DNA of 64,000 bases from Variovorax ginsengisoli (GTDB lineage: Bacteria > Pseudomonadota > Gammaproteobacteria > Burkholderiales > Burkholderiaceae_C). The translations under genes and the position numbers were made by a program. The notes under the pieces are model-generated. The model had not been told where the DNA came from, searched no databases, and saw nothing but the letters and a program-made list of their open reading frames with translations. The DNA is taken from assembly GCF_030486595.1 (NCBI RefSeq), contig NZ_JAUJZH010000033.1, positions 1 through 64,000 on the forward strand, in the 5' to 3' direction. This document shows positions 52,967-61,772 of this stretch, in pieces. The first letter of the stretch is position 1, and the number at the start of each line of letters is the position of its first letter.

Positions 52967-53089
52967 TGAATCGTTGATCGCGCTGCAATCACCGCTCAAT
53001 TCGCGCGCGGCAAAGTGGAGGCGGGCAGTCGGATGCGCATTCGCCGGAAGCCCGCTTCTCATTGAATGCACCCCCAAGAGGAACATCAC

Positions 53090-53611
53090 ATGACTACTAC
53101 GCTCGAATCTGCTCTCGCACGTCGCCAGGCACCGCTCCGGACCCCTACCGCCCTCGGCGCAGAGGTGCGGCGCGATGTCGGGGCTGCACTCGCCGCACTG
53201 CTCGCCGATGCCTTTGCGCTCTACCTCAAGACGAAGAACTTCCACTGGCACATGTCCGGCCCGCACTTCCGCGACTATCACCTGATGCTCGATGAGCAGT
53301 CGGACCAGATCTTCGCGACCACCGACCCGATCGCGGAGCGCGCACGCAAGCTGGGCAGCACCACGCTGCGCTCCATTGGCGACATTTCGCGGCATCAACG
53401 ACTGCTGGACAACGACGCGACCTTCGTCACTCCGACGGACATGCTGGCGGAGCTGCACGAGGACAATCTGCGCCTGGTCGACTTCATGCGCGCGACACAC
53501 GCGCTGTGCGACGAACAGGGCGATTTGGCCACCACCAGCCTGCTGGAAGTGTGGATCGACGAGGCCGAGCGGCGCGCGTGGTTCCTCTTCGAAGCCGGAC
53601 GCGCTGGCTGA
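53090..53611 (+). CDS. dps: Dps family ferritin-like DNA-protection protein
   Basis: A 173-residue Dps-like protein. The ferroxidase motif KNFHWHMSGPHFRDYHLMLD (with H52, H54 and Asp/Glu of LDEQSDQIF) is intact, and HEDNLRLVDFMRATHALCDE and TTSLLEVWIDEAERRAWFLF are typical. It forms a dodecamer that oxidises iron and protects DNA. The ATG at 53090 follows AAGAGGAACATCAC. The Arg-rich N-terminal tail could contact DNA. A small gene follows 19 bp downstream. Confidence 0.93.
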   Translation: MTTTLESALARRQAPLRTPTALGAEVRRDVGAALAALLADAFALYLKTKNFHWHMSGPHFRDYHLMLDEQSDQIFATTDPIAERARKLGSTTLRSIGDISRHQRLLDNDATFVTPTDMLAELHEDNLRLVDFMRATHALCDEQGDLATTSLLEVWIDEAERRAWFLFEAGRAG

Positions 53612-53630
53612 GGCGGTAAGGATCATTGCC

Positions 53631-53807
53631 ATGGCCGACATGACGGAACTTCTTCTGTCCGCGCTGGAGCGGCAATCGCGTATCCAGGCGCAGCAGTTCG
53701 ACGATCTGCGATCCAGCGTCGCGACGCTCCGCAGCCAGCTCGGTGAACTCGTCAAGCGCATCGACCGGCTGGACGACACATCCACGCGGCACGAGCCGCA
53801 GCGCTAG
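53631..53807 (+). CDS. Small coiled-coil hypothetical protein
   Basis: A 58-residue protein (MADMTELLLSALERQSRIQA, QQFDDLRSSVATLRSQLGEL, VKRIDRLDD) with heptad-like hydrophobic spacing consistent with a short coiled coil. GGTAAGGATCATTGCC upstream gives a ribosome binding site. It follows dps by 19 bp and may be co-expressed. No family was recognised. Confidence 0.55.
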   Translation: MADMTELLLSALERQSRIQAQQFDDLRSSVATLRSQLGELVKRIDRLDDTSTRHEPQR

Positions 53808-53872
53808 CCATTTGGCTGCCCGGCCCTCCGCGCGATCCGGCGTTGTCTCGTTTGCGAAGGCCGGTGCGCCGG

Positions 53873-53884
53873 TTACATCTGTAA
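53873..53884 (+). promoter_or_regulatory. Copy of the TTWCA-TC-TGWAA palindrome upstream of the receiver/kinase genes
   Basis: TTACATCTGTAA is a perfect interrupted palindrome (TTACA-TC-TGTAA), 87 bp upstream of the receiver-protein start at 53971. It shares the TC centre with the copy at 52955. Confidence 0.5.
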
Positions 53885-53970
53885 TGGCCCACTCCCGTTC
53901 TGACATCGCGAAAGCATCTGCATAGGTCCTAATTGGACCCAGATGAGACGACAACACAGGGATTGCATTC

Positions 53971-54330
53971 ATGTCAAAGATCATGGTTATCGAGGAAGAT
54001 GTAGCGATGCGCGTGTTGATTTCCGAATGGCTGGCTTGCGAGGGGCACGATGTCCGTGCGCTGCCGCGGCAAGGCAGTGCATCCGACAGCACCGTGGCTC
54101 TGGTCATCCTGGATCTGCCGCATCCGCGCTCGCGCGGCGACGAGACGGCCTGCGCCGTGAAGGCCGTGCGTGCTGCCTATCCGTGCGCTGCGGTCATCGG
54201 AATCTCCACGCAACTCGGGCGCAGCCTGGGCGTCGATTCGGGCGCCGCCCGGGCGCTCGGCGTCAAGCGGCTTCTCGCCAAGCCATGCACCCGCGAAGAA
54301 CTGCTCGGCGCAGTGGCGGAAGCGCTCTAG
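53971..54330 (+). CDS. Single-domain response regulator receiver protein
   Basis: A 119-residue CheY-like protein with no output domain. Acidic pocket residues are in MSKIMVIEEDVAMRVLISEW, the phospho-acceptor Asp in ALVILDLPHPRSRG, and the conserved Lys in VKRLLAKPCTREELLGAVAE; so all key positions are kept although the middle is diverged. It is followed 4 bp later by a hybrid histidine kinase, so it may receive phosphate from it or act as a phosphate sink. Confidence 0.85.
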   Translation: MSKIMVIEEDVAMRVLISEWLACEGHDVRALPRQGSASDSTVALVILDLPHPRSRGDETACAVKAVRAAYPCAAVIGISTQLGRSLGVDSGAARALGVKRLLAKPCTREELLGAVAEAL

Positions 54331-54334
54331 CGTG

Positions 54335-56434
54335 ATGAAGTCGGGCGACCGCCTTCGGCGTTGGATCATCGCGGCGGGCGTGCTGCTGGTCGCGGCCTTT
54401 ACGGCCTCGGCGGTCTACGACAGCTGGCGCCTGCATCAGCAGATCATGCTCGCCAACGAGCGCGAGCTCGGCAATCTGGCCAAGGCGCTGGCCGAGCAGG
54501 GTTCGCGCAACCTGCAGGCGGTCGACCTGCTGCTGCGCGACACGGCCGACTGGTACGAGACCACCGGCCGGCACCTGCCGCCCGATGCCATCTCCGCCGC
54601 ACTGGCGGCGCGCGTCGTGGGCATTTCGCAGGTCAGCGTGCTCACGCTGGTCGATGCCCAGGGCATGCAGCGCCATCGTTCCCGCACGACCGGCGAGCCG
54701 CTCGCGGACGTTTCGGATCGACCTTACTTCCAGAACCAGCGCGAGCGTCCCTCTGGTGACCTCTACATCAACGAGCCGGTGGTGACGCGCAGCGAGCGGT
54801 TGCCGGCGCTCGTGGTGTCGCGGCGGCTCAGCACGCCCGAAGGCAGATTCGATGGTGTGGTCACGGCGATCGTCACCCTCCAGCAGATCCAGGCCGCCTA
54901 CTCCGCGATCCATCTCGGCGACGGCAGCGCGCTGGTCCTGACGCTGGACGACGGAACGCTGGTAGTTCGGCAGCCGGAGATTGCAGGTTTTGACGTGACG
55001 CGGCGATTTCCAGAACTTCCTCGCTTCAAGGGTGCGCCTCTCGTCGATCGCTCGATCAGTCCGATCGACGGATCGGCCAAGCTGGTGGCGGCGGTGGGGG
55101 TCGGCAAGCGGCCGATGACGCTGAGCATCATTCGTGACGAGGAAGAGGCCCTGCGCCCCTGGCATGACGAGGTGCGCAGCGCGATCATCCGAACGCTGCT
55201 GCTCACCGGGCTGGTCGTCCTGACGATCGCCGGGCTGCTGCATCAGCTGAGACGGCTGGAAACCGGCGAAGCGGAGAAGGCCGCGTTGCAGGCGCGGCTG
55301 CAAAAGGCGGAGCGGCTGGAGTCGCTGGGTACGCTGGCGGGCGGCATCGCGCACGACTTCAACAACATCCTGGGCGCGATACTCGGCTTCGGCGAGATGG
55401 CGCAGCGGCACGCGGAGCCGGGCAGCGATATGCGGCGTCACCTCGACCGTGTGATGCAGGCTGGTGCGCGTGCCCGGGTGCTGGTGCGCCGCATCCTCGA
55501 CTTCAGCCGTAGCGGCGTCGCCGAGCGCAAGCCGGTTCACATCCAGGCTGTCGTCGAAGAAGCGATCGCGATGCTGCGGCCGACGCTGCCCGAGTCGATC
55601 TGCTTCGAAGCGCGGCTCGAAGCGGGCGCGGCGGCGGTGATGGGCGATGGCACGCAGCTTTACCAGGTGGTGATGAACCTGTGCACCAACGCATCGCAGG
55701 CCATCGTCGAAACAGGCGTGATCGAGGTGCGGCTGGAACGCATGCGCTCGAGCGCGTCCCAGCACCTGTTGCATGGAGACATTGCGGCGGGTGACTATGT
55801 GCGGTTTATCGTGTCCGATACCGGTCGCGGCATGTCGGCCGATGTGCTGCAGCGAGCCTTCGATCCGTTCTTCACCACGAAGAAGGTGGGGGAGGGCACG
55901 GGGCTCGGTCTGTCGATGGTGCATGGCATCGTCTCGGATCTCGGCGGCGCGATCGATATCCAGACCGAGCCGGGTCACGGGACCTGCGTGGCGGTGTGGT
56001 TGCCGATTTCCGGTGAATTCGACGCGCAGGCGCAGCGCCCCGACCCCGCTTGGCCGCGCGGCTCGGGGCAGGTGGTGATGGTCGTGGACGATGAGCGGCC
56101 GCTGGTTGAACTGGCCGAGGAATTGCTCGCCGAACTGGGCTACGAACCCGTGGGCTTCGAGAGCAGCGAGCGTGCCCTTGAAGCCTTCACCGAGGACCCG
56201 CAACGCTTCGATGCCGTGCTGACCGACGAAATGTTGCCGGGCATGCCGGGCAGCGAGCTGGTTAGGCAACTGCAGGCGATTCGTCCCGGCCTGCCGGTGA
56301 TCCTGGTCAGCGGCAACGTCGACGCGACGCTCGAGCAGCGTGCTCGCGACGCCGGTGTGATTGCGCTGCTGCGCAAGCCGCTTGCACTGCGCGAACTCGC
56401 CGAGACCCTTGCATTAACGCTCGGTCGCGAGTGA
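54335..56434 (+). CDS. Hybrid sensor histidine kinase with C-terminal receiver domain
   Basis: A 699-residue membrane kinase: TM1 at about 10-30, a periplasmic dCache/PDC-like sensor (31-280), TM2 at about 283-303, HisKA with phospho-His at 340 (LGTLAGGIAHDFNNILGAIL), HATPase with N-box VVMNLCTNASQAIVE and G-boxes DTGRGMSADV and GEGTGLGLSMVHGIVSDLGG, and a receiver domain (about 578-695; VMVVDDERPLVELAEELLAE, Asp in DAVLTDEMLPGMPG). The signal is unknown. The partner may be the receiver protein just upstream or the orphan regulator at 43708. Confidence 0.93.
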   Translation: MKSGDRLRRWIIAAGVLLVAAFTASAVYDSWRLHQQIMLANERELGNLAKALAEQGSRNLQAVDLLLRDTADWYETTGRHLPPDAISAALAARVVGISQVSVLTLVDAQGMQRHRSRTTGEPLADVSDRPYFQNQRERPSGDLYINEPVVTRSERLPALVVSRRLSTPEGRFDGVVTAIVTLQQIQAAYSAIHLGDGSALVLTLDDGTLVVRQPEIAGFDVTRRFPELPRFKGAPLVDRSISPIDGSAKLVAAVGVGKRPMTLSIIRDEEEALRPWHDEVRSAIIRTLLLTGLVVLTIAGLLHQLRRLETGEAEKAALQARLQKAERLESLGTLAGGIAHDFNNILGAILGFGEMAQRHAEPGSDMRRHLDRVMQAGARARVLVRRILDFSRSGVAERKPVHIQAVVEEAIAMLRPTLPESICFEARLEAGAAAVMGDGTQLYQVVMNLCTNASQAIVETGVIEVRLERMRSSASQHLLHGDIAAGDYVRFIVSDTGRGMSADVLQRAFDPFFTTKKVGEGTGLGLSMVHGIVSDLGGAIDIQTEPGHGTCVAVWLPISGEFDAQAQRPDPAWPRGSGQVVMVVDDERPLVELAEELLAELGYEPVGFESSERALEAFTEDPQRFDAVLTDEMLPGMPGSELVRQLQAIRPGLPVILVSGNVDATLEQRARDAGVIALLRKPLALRELAETLALTLGRE

Positions 56435-56475
56435 ACGAGCGCTGAAGTCAAGACGCTCGCGCGCAGCATCATGCA

Positions 56476-57477
56476 TCAGTACGGCAATCGGAGGTAGTGG
56501 CTTCCGAGCGCCATGAGCTCGCCATTGTCCGCGAGGAGGCTCGTATGATGCGGGTCGTTGCCTTGCGTCCAGCGGCCGGTGAACCACGCGTAGCGGAACA
56601 CGTCGGCGCGGGACTCGCACAGCGCGACCATCTCGGTCATCTGTGCCCTCTGCTTGTCCACCGTGTCGATCTGGGCGCTCCCGTCGCCATTGTGCCAGTT
56701 GGCGAATTCGGTGACCCAGAACGACTTGCCGTACTTCTTCAGCCGGTCGAGTTGGGACTCGAGGCCGTAGTCGTACCAGTGAAGGCCTAGGTAGTCGATC
56801 TGCGGATCGCGGTTGCCGTTCGCCGCACGATAGGCGCCGTAGAAGGCATCGAGCCACACGACCGGATCGGCGAAGCCCGGCATCGTGCCCCAGGTCATTG
56901 CGGGGCCGACGAGCTGCACGCCGGTCCGTGCGGCGATCGATTCATAGCGTGGCCACAGTTGCGCGGCCTGCACCGGCGTCAGATTGGCCTGGTCGGTCAG
57001 GTTCGGTTCGTTCAGCAGCAACAGGTGCCGTATTTCCGGATGGGCCTGCAGATAAGCGAGTGCCTGCGCGTCGTCGAAGTCGCCCCACAGCATGGGGACG
57101 AAGTCCATCCCGAAGCGTGCGGCATGGTCGGAAGGCGCGCCGACGTTCGGACGCAAGCCCCAGTCGTACCACCAGCTGACGCCGGGCGCGAGCGCGGCCA
57201 TGTCCTGCTCCGTGGCAAGGTCGTAGGCGATGCCGCGCCTCGTGCTCTTCGATGGTGATGCGGGTGGTGTGGCGTCAGAAGCACCAGCAGAAGTACTAGC
57301 AGATGCGGAGGCGTCGCCGCTGCCAGTGCTGCCGTTGCCGCTGTTGCTGCCACTGCCGCCACCACCAGCGAATCCGGCACCACCACCTCCGCCGCCACCA
57401 CCACACGCGACGAGGCTCGCAGCGGCGAGGGTTGCGGCCAGCAGGCGCCGTCGTTCTTCGAGCAAACGAAAGTTCAC
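56476..57477 (-). CDS. Glycosyl hydrolase family 128-like lipoprotein
   Basis: A 333-residue secreted lipoprotein: lipobox with Cys25 (ASLVACGGG), a Gly/Ser-rich linker to about 78, then a TIM-barrel resembling the Asl1/GH128 beta-1,3-glucanase family. RRGIAYDLATEQDMAALAPG, SWWYDWGLRPN and LLLLNEPNLTDQANLTPVQA contain the proposed acid/base E157; FWVTEFANWHNGDGSAQIDT has the nucleophile E257. It probably cleaves beta-glucans outside the cell. It starts 25 bp after the di-haem gene and is co-transcribed with it. Confidence 0.88.
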   Translation of the reverse strand: MNFRLLEERRRLLAATLAAASLVACGGGGGGGGAGFAGGGGSGSNSGNGSTGSGDASASASTSAGASDATPPASPSKSTRRGIAYDLATEQDMAALAPGVSWWYDWGLRPNVGAPSDHAARFGMDFVPMLWGDFDDAQALAYLQAHPEIRHLLLLNEPNLTDQANLTPVQAAQLWPRYESIAARTGVQLVGPAMTWGTMPGFADPVVWLDAFYGAYRAANGNRDPQIDYLGLHWYDYGLESQLDRLKKYGKSFWVTEFANWHNGDGSAQIDTVDKQRAQMTEMVALCESRADVFRYAWFTGRWTQGNDPHHTSLLADNGELMALGSHYLRLPY

Positions 57478-57502
57478 TTGCCATCTCCACTGTTGGCGTG
57501 CA

Positions 57503-59875
57503 TCACAGGGAGCTCAGGAAAGCGATCACCGCGGTGCGCTCATCCTTCGACATCTCCTCGAACCTGGCGCGGCTCGCAGCGGCCTCGCCGCCGTGCCACA
57601 CGATGGCTTCCATCAGCGTTCGCGCGCGGCCGTCGTGCAGGTAGCGCGCGTTCTGCTCGCTGCCCTGCACGTACTTCAACGACCCCAGTCCCCACAGCGG
57701 CGCGGTGCGCCACATGCTGCTCGTCGCCTTGCCTTCCGGCAGCGTGTCGGCCAGGCCCGGTCCCATGTCATGCAGCAGCAGGTTGGTGTAGGGGTGAATG
57801 GTCTGGTTGCGCAGCTCCGCGAAGGGATGGTTCGCGCCTGTCTTCATCTGCGGCGTATGGCAGGCCACGCATTGCGCCTGCGCGAACAGGGCCTTGCCTC
57901 GGTTGATCTGGTCGGGGTTCACGTCATGCTCGGGCGAGACGCGTGTGTCGTCCGGGAAGCCGCTGCGCAGGCTGCGCTGCGCCGGCACGGCCAGCAGCGA
58001 GAGGTAGTCCGAAAGACGCTGGATTTCGGTTTCGGAGATCGCTGTGGCGCCGGTCGCATTGCGGCAGCCCGGGTCGAGCCGCTGGCAGTCGCGCGAAGGA
58101 AAGACAGGGCTGGTCACGCCCATGTCCTTGAGCAGCGCGTCGCCGATCTGCTGGCGCAGCGTGGCCTTCGAGGCCTTCCAGCCATAGCGTCCGAGGTGGA
58201 CCTTGCCGGTCTCGGGGTTGGTCACCCAGTTCGGCACGCCCCTGACGCCATCGCCATCGCGATCGGTTGGGTCGGCCAGCGCGAGGATGGTGCTTTCGTC
58301 GATCGCCTCGATCAAACCCATGCCCACGACCTGTGCCGCCTGGCGCACGGAGAACTTCGCGGGGACCGGACCCTTGAATGCATAGACAGGCTTCTGCAGC
58401 CCGACCTTTTCGCCATCGGGCAGCGTGTACAGCGTGGTGTCATAGGATTGCACGCTCACGGAAAGGTCGCTTGCATTGGCGTCGCGGCTGCGCTGCTGCA
58501 CGTTCACGCCGTAGGCCGCATCGGGCAACGGATTCGCGCCCGTCGATGCACCCGCTGCGGTCAGCACCGCCATCGAGTCCAGGCGCACGCCGACGCCGGA
58601 GACGACGCTTCGGCCGTTGAGCGTGTGGCATGCGATGCATCCCTCCTGGTTGAAGCGCGGGCCGAGCTGGTTGACGTGCGCGGCGAACACCGGGTTGTCG
58701 TCCGGGTGCTCCGAATGCCTGCCATCGAGGAACGACGAGTGGAACAGCCGCCGCCCCTGCACGAAGCGTTTGGCGTTGACGATGCCGATGTTGTTGGACA
58801 TCTGCTGGAAGACGCGCATCGGCTCTTCCGAATAGTTGTACGAAAGGCTCGTCGACCCACCCAGCAGCGTCGCATCGGGCAGTGGTGCGGAGTTCAGCCG
58901 CGGTGCCACGCCGTACCACGGCACCAGGCCTTGCCCCACGACGTAGAGCTGCTCGAACGAGTAGTAGCGGCTGCCGGCCCCATCGACCACCGCTTTGCCC
59001 TTCAGACTGTCGGCGACCGGCTCGCCGGCGTGCATGCCATCGCCGTAGCGCTCCAGGCGCTCGGCCGGCGACAGCTCGATCACGTCGCCCATCTTGAGCG
59101 CGCGGTGAGGTTGGCCTTTGGGCACGTCCCAGTAGGAATCGAAGTCGATCTTGCAGTCCCGGCTGCCCGCCATGCAGATCGGATTGCCGCCCATCGTCGG
59201 ATTGTTGAAGCCTGTGTTGAGCGACCAGCCGTAGTCGCGGACGCCTTCATCGTTGCTGTTCCGAAAGAGACTGAAGGTCGTGCCGTCGAAGGTGCCGTCG
59301 TTGACGATCAGGGTCATTTCGATGAGCTGCTTCCCCGCCGGCACGTGGTCACGAATCTCGATGCCGTAGGTGCGATTCTGGAAGTAGGCGGACGGGAAGG
59401 TGAGATACCGGCCCGGTCCTTCGTCGGGTGCGGTCCAGGGTTCGCCGCGCTCGCGCGCATGTCGTTCCGTGGGGCGCATCCCCATCAGCGTGACAAGCGT
59501 TCCGTCCGGCCCGCGGTACTGGATCTGCTCCGTCATCGGCGAGCCTGCCGCGAACAGCGGATAGAAGCTGGTGATGCCCAGGCTTGCATCCACCGACACG
59601 GGCTGCGTCGGGGGCAAGGGCGGCGACGGAGGGACTGGGTTCGGCGTGTCGATGTCGGTGCCGAGGTTCCTCGGCTCGTCCGGTGCGCTTTCCGCGGGCG
59701 CCGAAGGTGAAGGCGTCCCGGCGCTGGACGAGAGGGCAGTGGCGGCGATGGCCGCGGACGATCCGCCGGAACCACCGCCGCAGGCGCTCAGCGTTGCAGC
59801 AGCCATGAAGAGACACGCGAGGGAGACAGTGATGAGCGACGGCGGTCGCCCGACGTCGAGGTTCTTCTTGTTCAC
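57503..59875 (-). CDS. Di-haem oxidoreductase (DHOR, thiol oxidoreductase-like) lipoprotein
   Basis: A 790-residue cytochrome-c-type protein, lipobox LSAC with Cys32 and a Pro/Ser-rich linker. Two haem-binding CxxCH motifs are present: EGCIACHTLNG (near residue 420) and QCVACHTPQ (near residue 690). The region VKYVQGSEQNARYLHDGRAR type C-terminal motif, here KYVQGSEQNARYLHDGRART, is typical of DHOR (PF06537). The substrate is not known; some members are linked to iron or carbohydrate metabolism. It precedes a GH128-like gene. Confidence 0.88.
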   Translation of the reverse strand: MNKKNLDVGRPPSLITVSLACLFMAAATLSACGGGSGGSSAAIAATALSSSAGTPSPSAPAESAPDEPRNLGTDIDTPNPVPPSPPLPPTQPVSVDASLGITSFYPLFAAGSPMTEQIQYRGPDGTLVTLMGMRPTERHARERGEPWTAPDEGPGRYLTFPSAYFQNRTYGIEIRDHVPAGKQLIEMTLIVNDGTFDGTTFSLFRNSNDEGVRDYGWSLNTGFNNPTMGGNPICMAGSRDCKIDFDSYWDVPKGQPHRALKMGDVIELSPAERLERYGDGMHAGEPVADSLKGKAVVDGAGSRYYSFEQLYVVGQGLVPWYGVAPRLNSAPLPDATLLGGSTSLSYNYSEEPMRVFQQMSNNIGIVNAKRFVQGRRLFHSSFLDGRHSEHPDDNPVFAAHVNQLGPRFNQEGCIACHTLNGRSVVSGVGVRLDSMAVLTAAGASTGANPLPDAAYGVNVQQRSRDANASDLSVSVQSYDTTLYTLPDGEKVGLQKPVYAFKGPVPAKFSVRQAAQVVGMGLIEAIDESTILALADPTDRDGDGVRGVPNWVTNPETGKVHLGRYGWKASKATLRQQIGDALLKDMGVTSPVFPSRDCQRLDPGCRNATGATAISETEIQRLSDYLSLLAVPAQRSLRSGFPDDTRVSPEHDVNPDQINRGKALFAQAQCVACHTPQMKTGANHPFAELRNQTIHPYTNLLLHDMGPGLADTLPEGKATSSMWRTAPLWGLGSLKYVQGSEQNARYLHDGRARTLMEAIVWHGGEAAASRARFEEMSKDERTAVIAFLSSL

Positions 59876-60070
59876 GATTCGTTTTCCTTGTGCTTCGTGC
59901 GGCGTGGATGCCAGAAAACTTCAGGGAAGTTCATGACGATCGCCGTCGATGAATCCCGCAGTCCTCGTGCCAGATCACCGTTGATGTGGAAAACGCAGGG
60001 CGTGACACGATTTGTCACATCGGCTGGCGCGAATCGGCCGCAGTGAACGCGGCGCCCATGCGCCGGGCCA

Positions 60071-60751
60071 TCACCCGACGAGCCGATAACCCTTGCCGTA
60101 CACCGTCTCGATGCGCAGCGGCTCGCCGCCCGAGGGCACGACGCGCTGAAGCTTCCTTCGCAGCTCGTAGGCATGCTGCTGCACTGCGCGTTCCGCGCTG
60201 CCGTCGATGCGGCCGACGAGTTCCTGGCGAAGGTACTCGGTCGTCACCAGCTGGTTGCACTGCTCGAAGAGCAGACGCGCCAACGTGAGCTCGCGCGAGG
60301 TCAGCCGCTCCACTCGGTCCTTCGAGTGCAACACGCCGGTGGCCATGTCGAGCGTGCACGCGCCAACTTTCAGCGTGCTCTTCCGGGACGCGCGCAGCTT
60401 TGCGCTGATGCGGGCGATAGTGCGTTGGACCACGTGATGGGGCGAGAGCTCGCAACGGATTGCATAGTCGTCGGCACCGTGGAGCAGCGCGCGCGATATG
60501 TTGTGGGCGCCACCTTCCCCGACCACGATGAGTGCGGTTTGCGCTTCAAGATGCGGCTCCACTTCCAGCAGGCATTCATCGATGCGCGCCATGGAATCCT
60601 CGATCAGGATGGCCGCGAACGCTTGCTCCGCATGGGCCGCGATAAACGCGCTGGCGGCCGAAAACGGCGCGACCTCGATGCCCTGCGCGACCAGGGCGCC
60701 CGCAATGTGCGCCGAGGCGCCGGGATCCCACATCAGTGTTGCAACCCTCAT
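60071..60751 (-). CDS. OmpR-type winged-helix regulator with a degenerate receiver domain
   Basis: A 226-residue protein. The C-terminal winged helix is clear (about 130-225; RLTSRELTLARLLFEQCNQL, RAVQQHAYELRRKLQRVVPS, LRIETVYGKGYRLVG). The N-terminal receiver-like domain (about 1-115) lacks the usual acidic triplet (RVATLMWDPGASA) and the Lys (DDYAIRCELS), so phosphorylation is doubtful. An earlier ATG at 60832 is possible; MRVATLMWDPG at 60751 is the better start. It is divergent from nothing nearby and sits between the DHOR and formate genes. Confidence 0.85.
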   Translation of the reverse strand: MRVATLMWDPGASAHIAGALVAQGIEVAPFSAASAFIAAHAEQAFAAILIEDSMARIDECLLEVEPHLEAQTALIVVGEGGAHNISRALLHGADDYAIRCELSPHHVVQRTIARISAKLRASRKSTLKVGACTLDMATGVLHSKDRVERLTSRELTLARLLFEQCNQLVTTEYLRQELVGRIDGSAERAVQQHAYELRRKLQRVVPSGGEPLRIETVYGKGYRLVG

Positions 60752-60894
60752 CGCGCTACCATCTGTATGGCAATATGTTGCGGACCCCTCGCTTCGATTT
60801 CCAAGATTCGATTTGTCATTGGCGGCTTCCAAGCATTTCGTGTACCGCTGGACCCGAGGGCGAGGGACGAATACTTAGTACTTCTCTTTTTGTA

Positions 60895-60935
60895 ACAAAC
60901 TTGTCGCGTCGCACTGAAGCGAGCGACAAGTTTGT
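60895..60935. terminator. 13-bp inverted repeat at the fdhD stop
   Basis: ACAAACTTGTCGC (60895-60907) and GCGACAAGTTTGT (60923-60935) pair perfectly around a 15-base loop. It overlaps the last base of the fdhD stop on the minus strand and could act as a terminator or mRNA 3' stabiliser, but a U tract follows only in the wrong orientation, so a protein-binding site is also possible. Confidence 0.4.
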
Positions 60936-61753
60936 CAGCTCTGGTTTGTCGTCGCCGTGTAGTCGACAAAGCTATCGCTGCGGCAGAAACTCGCCAATGT
61001 CATGCCGGCCTGGCGTGCGATCTGAATGGCCAGCGAACTCGGCGCCGACACGGTCGCCACCATCGGAATGTTGGCGCGCGCCGCCTTGCTCACCAGCTCG
61101 TAGCTCGCCCTGCTCGACAGGAAGACGAAGCCATCGTCGAGCGGCAGGCGAGCCAGCACGCGTTGACCGACCAGCTTGTCGAGCGCGTTGTGACGCCCCA
61201 CGTCCTCCGCGGCCATCAGCACCTCTCGTTGCGGGCTGCACCACGCGGCGGCATGCAGCGCCCCCGTGAGTCTGGTGAGCGCCTGGAACCGGGGCAATTC
61301 CTCCGCTGCCCGACGGATGCTCCCGGCTGTCGGCTCGATCACGACGGCGGAGCGCGAAACCGGCTCCGGCATCAGGTCGAGCAGACCCAGGCTTTCGATA
61401 CCGCAGACGCCACAGCCGGTGCGACCTGCGAGCGATCGGCGCCGGGTCTTCAGGGCTTGAAAGGACTGCTGGATCACCGTCAGCTGCACCTCGGCGCTCT
61501 CCTTGTGCATCAGCACCTCGAGATCGAGAATCTCGCTACCGTTGCGCACAAGGCCCTCGGTCAGCGCAAAACCGACGGCCAGCGCTTCGAGGTCGCGTGG
61601 CGTGGCCATCATCACAGCGTGCGAGATGCCGTTGAAGACCAGGGCGACCGGCCACTCCTGGGCCACGCAATCAGTGGCGAACGTCTGCGCGGCATTGCGG
61701 TGGCGCGCCACGCCGACTTCGACGTAGCCCTTGGGTTCGTTCATTTCCAGCAT
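60935..61753 (-). CDS. fdhD: Formate dehydrogenase accessory sulfurtransferase
   Basis: A 272-residue FdhD protein, which sulfurates the bis-MGD molybdenum cofactor before insertion into formate dehydrogenase. The conserved C114-x-x-C117 pair is in RTGCGVCGIESLG; other hallmarks are ATPRDLEALAVGFALTEGLV, WCSPQREVLMAAEDVGRHNA, LDKLVGQRVLARLPLDDGFV and SRASYELVSKAARANIPMVA. AGGAAG lies six bases before the ATG at 61753. It is 19 bp from the molybdoenzyme stop, forming an operon with it. Confidence 0.95.
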   Translation of the reverse strand: MLEMNEPKGYVEVGVARHRNAAQTFATDCVAQEWPVALVFNGISHAVMMATPRDLEALAVGFALTEGLVRNGSEILDLEVLMHKESAEVQLTVIQQSFQALKTRRRSLAGRTGCGVCGIESLGLLDLMPEPVSRSAVVIEPTAGSIRRAAEELPRFQALTRLTGALHAAAWCSPQREVLMAAEDVGRHNALDKLVGQRVLARLPLDDGFVFLSSRASYELVSKAARANIPMVATVSAPSSLAIQIARQAGMTLASFCRSDSFVDYTATTNQS

Positions 61754-61772
61754 GGGACTTCCTGGTACAGGC

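Noticed and set aside
60755..60767. CCATCTGTA near the start of the winged-helix regulator as a fifth copy of the TTWCATCTGWAA motif
   Set aside because: The palindromic arms are not preserved and it overlaps the translation start region.
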